Source: G016756615 sp035556195 (lineage in GTDB: Bacteria; Pseudomonadota; Alphaproteobacteria; Rhizobiales; Rhizobiaceae). Taken from it: DNA of 64,000 nucleotides. Positions 24,875 through 33,254 of the stretch are shown here, in pieces. The notes under the pieces are model-generated. The model saw nothing but the letters and a program-made list of their open reading frames with translations, made no database searches and was not told where the DNA came from. The position numbers and the translations under genes are program-made. The stretch's first letter is position 1, and each line of letters starts with the position of its first letter. Where the stretch lies: NCBI GenBank assembly GCA_035556195.1, contig DATMFK010000045.1, forward strand, positions 1 through 64,000, written 5' to 3'.

Positions 24875-25165
24875 ATGCAGCATTCCCCTGCTTCGAAAGT
24901 TCCTTTCTTGCATCCCTCGGTCGAACTCATCGGGTCTCTCGCCGCCCTTATCACCACGCTCGCCTGGCTTCCTCAGATCCTGAAGATAGTGCGCGAGCGC
25001 AGAACCGAGGACATTTCACTCTTCACGAATGCCGCGCTGGCGACGGGCATTTTCCTATGGATGCTCTATGGGCTGTTCATCGGCTCCTGGCCGATCATCA
25101 TGGCCAACGCCGTGACGTTCCTGTTCATCGCGACCATCATCGGCCTGAAGCTGCGTTACGGCTGA
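24875..25165 (+). CDS. SemiSWEET-type (MtN3/PQ-loop) sugar transporter
   Basis: 96 aa with three membrane helices (about 15-33, 51-70, 72-91), the size of bacterial SemiSWEETs, which dimerise to move sugars down their gradient. The first helix has LAALITTLAWLPQILK with the proline-glutamine pair, and a basic RERRTEDIS follows. ATG at 24875 has no clear ribosome site; TTG at 24908 (LHPSV) is an alternative. It lies 179 bp after the dehydratase and could import its substrate, though separate transcription is possible. Confidence 0.85.
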   Translation: MQHSPASKVPFLHPSVELIGSLAALITTLAWLPQILKIVRERRTEDISLFTNAALATGIFLWMLYGLFIGSWPIIMANAVTFLFIATIIGLKLRYG

Positions 25166-25498
25166 CCTGAAAATATCTCTGCGCGTGCAGGAACTTAGCT
25201 CCCTTCGTTGAATCAGAAGCCAGGTCTGCCACTCACCTCATGGCTTCCCCAGCAAAGCCGCCCGTCTTTGCGGCTCCCACGCTGACATAGCGCACGGTTC
25301 CCGAGGAGGGATTGGGGCGATGGCCGCCACCTGCATCAGAAGTACGACCGTGTGTGTCGAACCGCCGGGCGGCTGGCGAATGTGTATGCCGCCTTCCCGG
25401 CATGGCCGTCCCTACGTCCTCGAGAACAGAAGGAACGTCTGCAACATGCATGCGTTGCCAGGCGAGCCCATTCAGGCTTGATTTCTGGGACGACCGTC
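25166..25498. other. Intergenic stretch with no gene seen
   Basis: Between the SemiSWEET stop and the KTSC gene I see no frame with a ribosome site and family resemblance and no strong hairpin. A GGAAC...CGTT pair at 25190-25209 has only 11 bases between the elements and is not an EcfG promoter. Confidence 0.5.
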
Positions 25499-25723
25499 AT
25501 GGCCAAGGTTGAGAGGATAGACATTCCGCACTCGGACGCCATCGCCGCGGTTTTCTACTTACCGGAGAGACGCGGATTGGAAGTGATGTTCCAGAGCGCT
25601 TCCGTTTATCTTTACCGCGGCGTCCCGCCCGACGTGGCCTATGGGTTTTCGCATACGGATTCGGCGGGAAGGTATTTCCACGAGCACATCCTGAACTGTT
25701 ATCCGTTCAGAAGGCTGAAATGA
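25499..25723 (+). CDS. KTSC domain-containing protein
   Basis: 74 aa, almost entirely one KTSC domain (about 15-72: VFYLPERRGLEVMFQSASVYLYRGVP, then HEHILNCYPFRRL). The domain is found as short stand-alone proteins in many bacteria and is linked to lysyl-tRNA synthetase fusions in some; its role is unknown. The ATG at 25499 gives a typical length; upstream frame is open without homology. It ends 23 bp from the converging uvrB stop. Confidence 0.8.
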   Translation: MAKVERIDIPHSDAIAAVFYLPERRGLEVMFQSASVYLYRGVPPDVAYGFSHTDSAGRYFHEHILNCYPFRRLK

Positions 25724-25745
25724 TCAACCGCGTCGTCATTGCCCA

Positions 25746-28700
25746 TCAGTGCCCCGGCCGGCCCGATTTGCGTGACCGCCGCTTGCGTTGCCGCTCATCC
25801 GCGGGATCCTCATAGGAACCCATGCCGACACGCTCGCGACGCACGGGCCGCGCGTCGTCGGAGCCGTGGATGTCGGGCTTGGCCGGGGTCGCCCCCTGAA
25901 CCGGCTTCTCGGTCCGGCGGACAGTCATCTCGTCGAGCGTGTTCTTGCGAAACAGCGACCGGTCGCCACCCTCGCCCGGCATGCCGTAGTCGGCGCCATG
26001 CGCCTCCTCATGACTCTGCTTCCTGAACAGCGAACGGGGAACTGCACCTTCAGGGACCACACCGTCGGCCCCCATCCCATCGAGGTGAGGCTTACGGAAC
26101 AGGCCCTTGCCGACGGGCTTGGCCATGTCGGTTCCTGGCCCCATGTCGTCAAGCGACGGCTTCTGGAACAGCGACCGGCCGCCGGCACTTTCTCCGGCGA
26201 CACGATGGCGGGCCACGCCCTTGTTGTGTTTGCCTTTCTCGCGGCCGGAGACCGGGCTCTCCCGTTCGGCCTCGCGCGCCAAGGGATCATCCGAGACGGA
26301 CAGCTCCATCTCGCGCAGACGCTTGATTTCGTCGCGCATCCGTGCGGCCTTCTCGAAATCGAGATTGGCCGCCGCGTCGCGCATCGCCTTCTCCAGATAT
26401 TCCATGTGGGCCTTGAGATTGTTGCCCATCATCGCCCCTTCGCTCTCGGCGAAGCCGGAGATATCCGCGCGGACGTGATCCTTCTCGTATACGGAATCGA
26501 GGATGTCGGCGATCCGCGACTTCACGCTTTCCGGCGTGATGCCGTTTTCGGCGTTCCATGCCATTTGCTTCTCACGGCGGCGCTGGGTCTCGGCCATCGC
26601 CCGTTCCATCGAACCCGTGATCTGGTCGGCATAGAGGATGACGCGACCGTCGACGTTGCGCGCGGCGCGCCCGATCGTCTGGATCAACGAGGTCTCGGAG
26701 CGGAGGAACCCTTCCTTGTCCGCGTCCAGGATGGCGACGAAGCCGCATTCGGGAATGTCGAGGCCCTCGCGCAGCAGGTTGATGCCGACAAGCACGTCGA
26801 AAGCGCCGAGCCTCAGGTCCCGGATGATCTCGATGCGCTCCAGCGTCTCGATGTCGGAATGCATGTAGCGCACCCGGATGCCCTGTTCGTGCAGATATTC
26901 GGTCAGGTCCTCGGCCATCCGCTTGGTCAGCACCGTGACCAGCGACCGGTAGCCGGCCTTGGCGGTGGCGCGGATCTCGCCGAGCACATCGTCGACCTGC
27001 GTCTTGGCAGGACGGACCTCGACGGGCGGGTCGATCAGGCCGGTCGGCCGGATGACCTGCTCGGCGAAGACGCCGCCGGCCTCTTCCATCTCCCAGGCCC
27101 CTGGCGTCGCGGACACGGCGACCGTGAGCGGGCGCATCGCGTCCCATTCCTCGAACCGCAGCGGCCTGTTGTCCATGCAGGACGGGAGACGGAAGCCATA
27201 TTCGGCGAGCGTCGCCTTGCGCCGGAAGTCGCCCCGATACATGCCGCCGATCTGCGGCACTGTCACATGGCTCTCATCGATGAAGATCAGCGCATTATCC
27301 GGGATATATTCGAACAGCGTCGGCGGTGGCTCACCCGGCTGGCGCCCGGTCAGATAACGCGAGTAGTTTTCGATGCCCGCGCAGGACCCTGTCGCCTCCA
27401 GCATTTCGAGGTCGAATCGCGTGCGCTGCTCGAGCCGCTGCGCCTCGAGCAAGCGGCCGGCGCGGTTGAGCTCGTCGAGCCGGAACCTCAACTCTTCCTG
27501 GATAGACTTGATCGCCTGGTTGAGCGTCGGCCGCGGTGTCACATAGTGCGAATTCGCATAGATCTTGACGCTTTTCAGCGCTCCGGTCTTCTGGCCGGTC
27601 AGTGGATCGAACTCGGTGATGGCCTCGATCTCGTCGCCGAACATGGAGATGCGCCAGGCGCGATCCTCCAAGTGGGCGGGGAATATCTCGATCGTATCGC
27701 CGCGCACCCGGAACGAGCCGCGTACGAAGTTTATGTCCTGCCGCTTGTATTGCTGGGCAACGAGGTCGGCGAGCAGCTGCCGCTGATCGAGCCGGTCGCC
27801 GACCTCCATCTGAAATGTCATCGCCGTATAGGTCTCGACCGAGCCGATACCGTAGATGCAGGACACCGAAGCGACGATGATCACGTCGTCCCGCTCGAGC
27901 AACGAACGCGTCGCCGAATGGCGCATCCGGTCGATCTGCTCGTTGATCGAGGATTCCTTCTCGATATAGGTGTCCGTGCGCGGGACATAGGCTTCCGGCT
28001 GGTAGTAGTCGTAGTAAGAAACGAAATATTCGACGGCGTTATCGGGAAAGAACTGCTTGAACTCGCCATAGAGCTGGGCGGCAAGCGTCTTGTTCGGGGC
28101 GAGGATAAGCGCCGGGCGCTGCGTCTCCTCGATCACCTTCGCCATGGTGAAGGTCTTGCCGGAACCGGTGACGCCGAGCAGCACCTGCGTGCGATCGGCA
28201 CGCTGCACGCCTTCGGTCAGGTCGGCGATCGCGGTCGGCTGGTCGCCGGCGGGCGCGAAGTCGGACTTCATCTGGATACGGATACCGCCTTCCGATTTCT
28301 CGGGGCGCTCCGGCCGGTGCGGCGTCCAGATCTTGCCGTTCTTGTGCAGCGGGTTGCCGCTTTCGATCAGCTTGGAAAGCGCAGCGACTGTGGCGGTGAC
28401 ACCGGAGGTGGGGAGAGACTCCGCGTCTTCGAGCGAAATATCGAGGCCGGCGACGGGGTTGAGGCCCGCAGCGGCGCGCTCTTTGGCGCTGGCAGCTCCG
28501 CCCATGGAGGTTCCCCGCGCCGTCTTGGTCGGCGCGGCCGAGCGTTCGGGAATTTTCTTCTTAGGCTTGCCGGACTGCCCCTCCCGTCCGCCGCGGGGTT
28601 CCTCATCCGCCTCGCGCGCGATCTGCTGCGCCCATTCCGAGAGGGAGCCGGACAAGGGAGCGCCGGACAATTCACGCTGCGGCGCTTCCGCAAACCCTCT

Positions 28701-28814
28701 GGGCTCGAGCGGCTCGGACGCATCCAGGAAATCGGTCAATGGGCTGCGGCGCTTCCGGCTGCCGAAACGATCGTCCTTCGCCTGAGGCGACTTTCTGTCA
28801 GGGGTTTTGGCCAT
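25746..28814 (-). CDS. uvrB: UvrABC excinuclease subunit B with long terminal extensions
   Basis: 1022 aa, much longer than the 673 aa E. coli protein. UvrB loads on damaged DNA with UvrA and positions UvrC for incision. Core: GVTGSGKT (214-221, Walker A), YYDYYQPEAYVP hairpin, DESHVTVPQ, helicase motifs including GRAARN, and a UVR domain near 795-840 (DFEKAARMRDEIKRLRE). The first 185 residues are a disordered, basic extension; the last 179 form a basic tail with four LFRK-type repeats. The start ATG 28814 (MAKTPDRK) is one of two; an upstream ATG would add 15 residues. Rhizobial UvrB proteins commonly carry such extensions. Confidence 0.95.
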   Translation of the reverse strand: MAKTPDRKSPQAKDDRFGSRKRRSPLTDFLDASEPLEPRGFAEAPQRELSGAPLSGSLSEWAQQIAREADEEPRGGREGQSGKPKKKIPERSAAPTKTARGTSMGGAASAKERAAAGLNPVAGLDISLEDAESLPTSGVTATVAALSKLIESGNPLHKNGKIWTPHRPERPEKSEGGIRIQMKSDFAPAGDQPTAIADLTEGVQRADRTQVLLGVTGSGKTFTMAKVIEETQRPALILAPNKTLAAQLYGEFKQFFPDNAVEYFVSYYDYYQPEAYVPRTDTYIEKESSINEQIDRMRHSATRSLLERDDVIIVASVSCIYGIGSVETYTAMTFQMEVGDRLDQRQLLADLVAQQYKRQDINFVRGSFRVRGDTIEIFPAHLEDRAWRISMFGDEIEAITEFDPLTGQKTGALKSVKIYANSHYVTPRPTLNQAIKSIQEELRFRLDELNRAGRLLEAQRLEQRTRFDLEMLEATGSCAGIENYSRYLTGRQPGEPPPTLFEYIPDNALIFIDESHVTVPQIGGMYRGDFRRKATLAEYGFRLPSCMDNRPLRFEEWDAMRPLTVAVSATPGAWEMEEAGGVFAEQVIRPTGLIDPPVEVRPAKTQVDDVLGEIRATAKAGYRSLVTVLTKRMAEDLTEYLHEQGIRVRYMHSDIETLERIEIIRDLRLGAFDVLVGINLLREGLDIPECGFVAILDADKEGFLRSETSLIQTIGRAARNVDGRVILYADQITGSMERAMAETQRRREKQMAWNAENGITPESVKSRIADILDSVYEKDHVRADISGFAESEGAMMGNNLKAHMEYLEKAMRDAAANLDFEKAARMRDEIKRLREMELSVSDDPLAREAERESPVSGREKGKHNKGVARHRVAGESAGGRSLFQKPSLDDMGPGTDMAKPVGKGLFRKPHLDGMGADGVVPEGAVPRSLFRKQSHEEAHGADYGMPGEGGDRSLFRKNTLDEMTVRRTEKPVQGATPAKPDIHGSDDARPVRRERVGMGSYEDPADERQRKRRSRKSGRPGH
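25926..26177 (-). repeat. Four degenerate LFRK-x-x-L-D-E-M repeats in the UvrB tail
   Basis: Within uvrB the units RSLFQKPSLDDMG (from residue 880), KGLFRKPHLDGMG (903), RSLFRKQSHEEAHG (927) and RSLFRKNTLDEM (952) recur every 23-25 residues, joined by Gly/Pro-rich linkers. Such spaced short motifs in a disordered tail are usual for docking peptides. Confidence 0.8.
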
Positions 28815-28979
28815 GACCCGAATATGGGAGGAGTCCGGCCAAATGGAAAGGCCGAACATCCCACACCGATCACATGTTGCTCCAATCCTGACGCCAAGCT
28901 GTCAGGATTGAGCGGGCGCGGCCTCGCCCCCGGCGCGCCGCAACTGGCGCAATCGCTCCGGTTGCCATAGAAGGACGCC

Positions 28980-30041
28980 GTGTCGAGCAACTTCCCCCTG
29001 TCCTATCAGCTGTCCTGGCTGCCGCGCTTTCTCGTCCCCTCGCTGGGAGGCGACGACGCGGGCTTCGCGCCCCCGGCCGGCGGCTCGCCATCGTCGGCGG
29101 AAAAGGTGGTGCGGCTGGTTTTCCTCGGAGACATTTCGGCAGTGGCAAGCCGGAAGGCTCCCACTATCGACAAGACGCTACGAGACAAGATCGCTTCGGC
29201 GCAACTCGTCCTCGCCAATTGCGAGAGCCCGGTCGTGGCCTCGCCGCGGAAACAGCCGGGGACCCTCCTCGGAACCCGCCATGCAATGACCGCGCAATTC
29301 CTGTCCGAAGTCGTGGCCGCCGCGGGTATTGAAGCGAACAGGCTGGTCCTGTCCCTCGCGAACAATCACGCTTTGGACCAGGGAAGGATGGGCTTCGACG
29401 AGACGGCGCGCGAACTTGCCGATCTCGGCATCCGAACGGTCGGGGGCGTCATCGGCGGCCCGGTCGCGGTCATAGATGCAGGTTCGATGACCATCGGCAT
29501 TGCCGCCTTCACGGAATGGCGCAACGCCCCATCGGCGGAATTTGCCGGCCGCGTCATGACCCGTGACGGATTTGAACGGGACGGCTGGGATGCCTTGGAA
29601 CGGGCCGAGGCCGACCTGCTCTGCGCCATGCCGCACTGGGACATGGAATTCCGCCATTTCCCGCAGCCTGCAACCAGGTCAACGGCAAAGCGACTGGCCG
29701 AAAGCGGCGTTGACCTCGTCGTCGGCGGCCACGCGCATGTGGTCCAGCCCGTGGAACGGATTGGGGAAACGCTCGTCGCCTACGGGCTCGGCGACTTTCT
29801 CGGAACGGCCTGGGCGCGCAGCCGATGGCCGCTTCGTCTTGGCGCGATGCTGCTCGTCGATATCGTTGCGCCCACCTCCTTGCCCGGAAGGCGCAGGGGA
29901 AGAATCGCGTCCTATGAGGTGGTGCCGTTCCTGAGACAGCGCGAAAGGGGGCGCGAACGCCTCATGCCTCTCGACGCGGTGCCGGGCATTTTGGGCAAGG
30001 ATGTCGAAGCACGCTGGCGAGCGGTATTTCACCATAACTAA
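28980..30041 (+). CDS. CapA-family (metallophosphatase-fold) protein
   Basis: 353 aa. CapA/PgsA domain with FLGDISA, LANCESP, SLANNHALDQG and GGHAHVVQPVE, ending with YGLGDFLG. Relatives support poly-gamma-glutamate capsule or act as metallo-phosphodiesterases. The metal motif is GGHAHV instead of the common GHHPHV. No signal peptide or membrane helix is evident in the first 40 residues, unusual for a capsule factor. GTG at 28980 follows AAGGA. Divergent from uvrB across 165 bp; no PgsB/PgsC genes are nearby. Confidence 0.8.
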   Translation: MSSNFPLSYQLSWLPRFLVPSLGGDDAGFAPPAGGSPSSAEKVVRLVFLGDISAVASRKAPTIDKTLRDKIASAQLVLANCESPVVASPRKQPGTLLGTRHAMTAQFLSEVVAAAGIEANRLVLSLANNHALDQGRMGFDETARELADLGIRTVGGVIGGPVAVIDAGSMTIGIAAFTEWRNAPSAEFAGRVMTRDGFERDGWDALERAEADLLCAMPHWDMEFRHFPQPATRSTAKRLAESGVDLVVGGHAHVVQPVERIGETLVAYGLGDFLGTAWARSRWPLRLGAMLLVDIVAPTSLPGRRRGRIASYEVVPFLRQRERGRERLMPLDAVPGILGKDVEARWRAVFHHN

Positions 30042-30118
30042 AACTTACAATCGCGGACAAATCATTGAATTACTAACGGCTTGCAAGTATCGATCATCCA
30101 TGCGATACAAATCGTCCT

Positions 30119-30145
30119 CGGGCATTTGCTGACCCGGAGACTGGA
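30119..30145 (+). promoter_or_regulatory. Leader motif shared with the second cold-shock gene (copy 1)
   Basis: A 27-base element beginning CGGGCATTTGC and ending GGAGACTGGA recurs at 30722-30748 with only two differences. Its right end is exactly 167 bases before the ATG of its gene in both copies. It lies in the long untranslated leader and may be the 5' end or promoter-proximal part of a thermosensitive RNA. Confidence 0.55.
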
Positions 30146-30311
30146 CGTTTGGACGACCCTTTCCCCGATACTGTAAATATCTGACGGCCCCACATTGGCG
30201 GGGGGTTAATTCTGCGCGAGAAACGCATGATCGCCAAGCCCACCGGGGCCTTCTCGACCGGAAACGGGAAGGACCCTACCAGCAGCAACGGGTGAAGGAG
30301 TATTCCCCCCA

Positions 30312-30524
30312 ATGGCTCAGACCGGAACCGTAAAGTTCTTCAACGCAACCAAGGGATTCGGCTTCATTACGCCGGATGGCGGCGCCAAGGACGTGTTTGT
30401 TCACATCTCGGCGATCGAGGCTTCGGGCCTTCGTACGCTTGTCGATGGCCAGAAGGTCACTTTCGACGTCGAGCCGGATCGCATGGGCAAGGGTCCGAAG
30501 GCGGTCAATCTGCGGACAGCCTGA
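30312..30524 (+). CDS. cspA: Cold-shock protein (copy 1)
   Basis: 70 aa single cold-shock domain (OB fold) that binds single-stranded RNA/DNA. RNP motifs KGFGFI and VFVHIS are intact. ATG 30312 follows GAAGGAG. The 270-bp gap before it carries a shared leader motif, consistent with the long leaders of cold-inducible csp genes. Paralogue 390 bp downstream; a hairpin terminator lies between. Confidence 0.95.
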   Translation: MAQTGTVKFFNATKGFGFITPDGGAKDVFVHISAIEASGLRTLVDGQKVTFDVEPDRMGKGPKAVNLRTA

Positions 30525-30559
30525 TAAGGCGTCACGCCTCGCGTTAGTAGCGATGGCTT

Positions 30560-30589
30560 TGAGGCACGGCGGGATCCCGTCGTGCCTCA
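30560..30589 (+). terminator. Terminator after the first cold-shock gene
   Basis: A 30-base near-perfect palindrome (TGAGGCACGGCGGGA with its complement, one G-T pair) followed by TTT, 35 bases past the stop. It should separate the two csp genes transcriptionally. Confidence 0.65.
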
Positions 30590-30721
30590 TTTGCATCCGG
30601 GGCTTCACGAGGATCGACTCGTTCATCGCAACCTGCGCGGTCCAGATCCGGCCAGCGTCAATAAGCCATATTGAAAGTTTCGCTTGATCGCTCCCGGAAA
30701 ATGAACGACAAAATTCTTGTT

Positions 30722-30748
30722 CGGGCATTTGCCGGCCCGGAGACTGGA
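30722..30748 (+). promoter_or_regulatory. Leader motif shared with the first cold-shock gene (copy 2)
   Basis: Second copy of the 27-base element, 25 of 27 bases identical to 30119-30145 and at the same distance (167 bases) from its ATG, although most of the remaining leader sequence has diverged. Confidence 0.55.
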
Positions 30749-30914
30749 ATAGACTGCCGTGAAGCCCGACCCGGTCGGGCCCAGGTGATCGCGAAAAAGA
30801 GGGCCTGCCATGGCCCCGGCGCGGGGAACTGTTTCTGCTCCTCCAGTGAACGGCCGAGCCTGAGCGGGGTGCAACCCGCCCAGATATGACGATGGTGGGA
30901 CAAAGGAGTTTCCC

Positions 30915-31127
30915 ATGCCGCAGACCGGCACTGTCAAGTTCTTCAATCATGCGAAGGGTTTCGGGTTCATCACGCCGGATGACGGGGCGAAGGACGTGTT
31001 CGTCCATATTTCGGCGGTGCAAGCCTCGGGACTTCCCGGCCTTGAAGACGGGCAGAAAGTCACCTTCGAAACCGAGCCGGACAAGCGCGGCAAGGGTCCG
31101 AAGGCAGTCAATCTCAGGGTCGGCTGA
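30915..31127 (+). CDS. Cold-shock protein (copy 2)
   Basis: 70 aa cold-shock domain, most residues the same as copy 1 (KFFNHAKGFGFITPDDGAKD). RNP motifs are intact. ATG 30915 follows AAAGGAG. Its leader of about 190 bases keeps the 27-base element. Probably an independently controlled duplicate; which copy is cold-induced cannot be told from sequence. Confidence 0.95.
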   Translation: MPQTGTVKFFNHAKGFGFITPDDGAKDVFVHISAVQASGLPGLEDGQKVTFETEPDKRGKGPKAVNLRVG

Positions 31128-31251
31128 AGCCGGCCTTAGCGCTGGCGGCCGGAGCTTTCGCTTCGGCGGGGGAAGGAAGATCGGGCGACTTCCCGCAGCG
31201 TATGTGTCCTGAGTGGATATCGACTGGCGCCGCGGCACTGCCTCGAGCGCC

Positions 31252-31290
31252 CGTTGGGTGTTGGCGCAAGGCGCCGACACCCGCTCAACG
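31252..31290. other. Long two-part hairpin upstream of the BA14K gene
   Basis: GGGTGTTGGCGC and GCGCCGACACCC pair over 12 bases (one G-T) around AAG; outer arms CGTTG (31252-31256) and CAACG (31286-31290) extend it. In the 320-bp gap between csp copy 2 and BA14K it may be a terminator without a T-run, or a structured leader. I saw no gene in that gap. Confidence 0.4.
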
Positions 31291-31447
31291 TCCCTCCTCC
31301 CCTGGCGGAGCAAAAGCCGGCCACAAAGTAGGCGGGGCATAGGCATCCGTTCAGCTCGCGTTCAGACTGGATACCGCAGAGTTCGATGGATAGTCGACTT
31401 TCGACGCCGAGTGTCCATGCGGACACCTCGATGCCAAGGTGAGAGAC

Positions 31448-31870
31448 ATGAACCGCTTTCTGAAGACTTCGATACTGTCCGCAGCCGTAGCGGCGACCAC
31501 GCTGACGGCCCTGCCCGCTGCCAACGCGGGAGGCCGTCATGGATGGCACCACGGGCACTCGAACGGTGACATGGTCGCGGCGGGCATCCTCGGTCTGGCG
31601 GTCGGCGCGGTGGCTGCCGGCGCGCTGTCGCAGCCGCGCGGCCCGATCTATGACGGCCCGGCCTATGATCCCTATATCGACGACCAGTACTACCCCCCCG
31701 CGCCCGTCAGGAGCCGTGAATATCGTGGGGTCGAATACAATTACGGCGGCCTCGAGCCGTGGAGCCGCGAATGGTATCGCTACTGCAGGAGCCGCTACCG
31801 CAGCTTCGACCCGAGCTCCGGCACTTTCGTGGGTTACGACGGCCGCGAGCATTTCTGCGTAGCGGGCTAA
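31448..31870 (+). CDS. BA14K family protein
   Basis: 140 aa. Signal peptide (about 1-27, ending ANA), a glycine/histidine-rich stretch, a short hydrophobic segment (AAGILGLAVGAVAAGAL) and the BA14K motif near the end (WYRYCRSRYRSFDPSSGTFVGYDG). Named after an immunoreactive 14 kDa Brucella protein with lectin-like activity; typical of Rhizobiales. ATG 31448 is favoured over a GTG three codons earlier. Confidence 0.87.
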   Translation: MNRFLKTSILSAAVAATTLTALPAANAGGRHGWHHGHSNGDMVAAGILGLAVGAVAAGALSQPRGPIYDGPAYDPYIDDQYYPPAPVRSREYRGVEYNYGGLEPWSREWYRYCRSRYRSFDPSSGTFVGYDGREHFCVAG

Positions 31871-31943
31871 ATCAAGCGGGCAAGAACACGGGACGGCGCG
31901 GCCGAGTGGATCGGACCGCGCCTTTGCTCACTGTTTGGAAGTC

Positions 31944-32585
31944 TCACACGAGGAACGGGTTCGTCTGGCGTTCCTCGCCGAAACGGCCACCGGGCCCATG
32001 GCCGCATAGGAAGCCGACGTCGTCGCCCAGCGGCAGCAGTTTTTCCTTGATAGAGCGGATCAGCGCCTCGTGATCGCCGCCCGGCAGATCGGTGCGGCCG
32101 ATCGAGCCGCGAAACAAGACATCGCCGACATGGGCGAAGCGCGCCGCCCGATTGTAATAGACGACGTGTCCCGGCGCGTGGCCGGGGCAATGCAGCACTT
32201 CGAAAACATGAGCGCCGAACGATACCGTCTCACCTTCGGCGAGGAACCGATCCGGAACGCAGTTGCGGACCGGGTCCGCGACGCCGAAGCGAACGGCCTG
32301 GGCTTCAAGATTGGCGAGCAACGGCCGGTCGGCCTCATGGGGCCCGATGATCTGTACGCCGAGCCTGTCCTTGAGTTCCATCGCGCCACCGGCATGATCG
32401 ATATGACCATGGGTGATCCAGATTGCGGAGATCGTAAGCCCGTTATCCTCGATGGCCTTCATGATCTGGTCGATATCGCCGCCGGGGTCGACGACGACGC
32501 CCGATCTATCCTCGGTATCGAACAAGATCGTGCAATTCTGCTGGAAGGGTGTCACCGGGATGATCCCGGCATTCAGCTGGCCCAT
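31944..32585 (-). CDS. MBL-fold metallohydrolase (glyoxalase II-like)
   Basis: 213 aa. Metallo-beta-lactamase fold with the zinc motif THGHIDHAGG, later H of HCPGHAPGHVVYY, and D of GDVLFRGSIGRTDLPGG. It matches the YcbL/GloB-like group that hydrolyses thioesters of glutathione. ATG 32585 (MGQLNAGIIPVTPFQQN) gives the family N-terminus. Its stop is 73 bases from the BA14K stop. Substrate is not settled by sequence. Confidence 0.88.
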   Translation of the reverse strand: MGQLNAGIIPVTPFQQNCTILFDTEDRSGVVVDPGGDIDQIMKAIEDNGLTISAIWITHGHIDHAGGAMELKDRLGVQIIGPHEADRPLLANLEAQAVRFGVADPVRNCVPDRFLAEGETVSFGAHVFEVLHCPGHAPGHVVYYNRAARFAHVGDVLFRGSIGRTDLPGGDHEALIRSIKEKLLPLGDDVGFLCGHGPGGRFGEERQTNPFLV

Positions 32586-32792
32586 GTCGCTGCCTCGTTC
32601 GCAATGGCGATGCCGGGCAGACATAATTATCGCGATCGGGACAGTCCACCCGACGTTGCGCATTTTTCGGCCGGCCGCAACGCCGCTCGCGCATGGTCCG
32701 GGCGACGAAGCGCAGCTTTTACGATGGCTGATGAAAGGGACCCGCGAGCGAGCGGCTCATCGCCGCCCGCCGAAAGATGAAAGCGGCCGCGA

Positions 32793-33104
32793 TCAGGCCC
32801 TGTTCATGGATCTCATGACGGCGCCGATGATCGCCGTGAGGATCGCGCCGCCGCCGACGCCACCAACAGCATCGGCAAGAAGGCCGCCCATGGCTCCCCC
32901 TGCCGCGCCACCGGCTGCCGGATCGCCGGTCGCGGCTCCGCCAAGCAAGCTGCCAAGGATCGTTCCACCGGCCACGCCGCCAACCGCGCCGCTGATGATC
33001 TTCGTCAACTGACCCATCGCCGCTCGCTGGATCGCGGCGCCCACACCCAGGCCACCAATGACACCCGTAATGATCTGCACGATGATAGGAAGAAGCGTTT
33101 CCAT
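32793..33104 (-). CDS. Small Gly-rich hydrophobic protein, unknown
   Basis: 103 aa. I do not recognise a family with certainty. It is nearly all Gly, Ala, Ile and Leu, with two likely membrane segments (about 8-30 and 38-58) and a glycine-zipper-like C-terminal half (GGLLADAVGGVGGGAILTAIIGAV). ATG 33104 is preceded by GGAGGG, a strong site. It stands on the minus strand between MBL hydrolase and ilvE. An envelope or stress role is possible but not shown. Confidence 0.6.
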   Translation of the reverse strand: METLLPIIVQIITGVIGGLGVGAAIQRAAMGQLTKIISGAVGGVAGGTILGSLLGGAATGDPAAGGAAGGAMGGLLADAVGGVGGGAILTAIIGAVMRSMNRA

Positions 33105-33203
33105 CGACTTTCCCTCCAAGTAAACCAGACTCAACAAGTCCGGCGCGCACAGTGAGACGCCGAATTGAACGAAAGTCAAAGGAATAACAGAAGCCCGAAT
33201 CGA

Positions 33204-33228
33204 CGAGGGCCGCAACTTGCGGCCCTCG
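33204..33228. terminator. Perfect 10-bp hairpin between ilvE and the Gly-rich gene
   Basis: CGAGGGCCGC and GCGGCCCTCG enclose a five-base loop 27 bases past the ilvE stop. On the minus strand the following bases are not T-rich, so it is an imperfect terminator or a processing signal. Confidence 0.5.
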
Positions 33229-33254
33229 AAAATCTTGCGGTTACTTGGCTTTCC

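Noticed and set aside
25190..25209. GGAAC and CGTT words resembling an EcfG general-stress promoter
   Set aside because: Only 11 bases separate them; the EcfG consensus needs 16-17.
25788..28970. Very long open frame on the plus strand opposite uvrB
   Set aside because: It is a GC-bias shadow of the uvrB gene: no ribosome site, no recognisable domain, and the minus-strand protein is unmistakable.
30276..31346. Long minus-strand frame across both cold-shock genes
   Set aside because: Runs antisense to two conserved genes and their leaders; the Arg/Pro-rich product is typical of a shadow.
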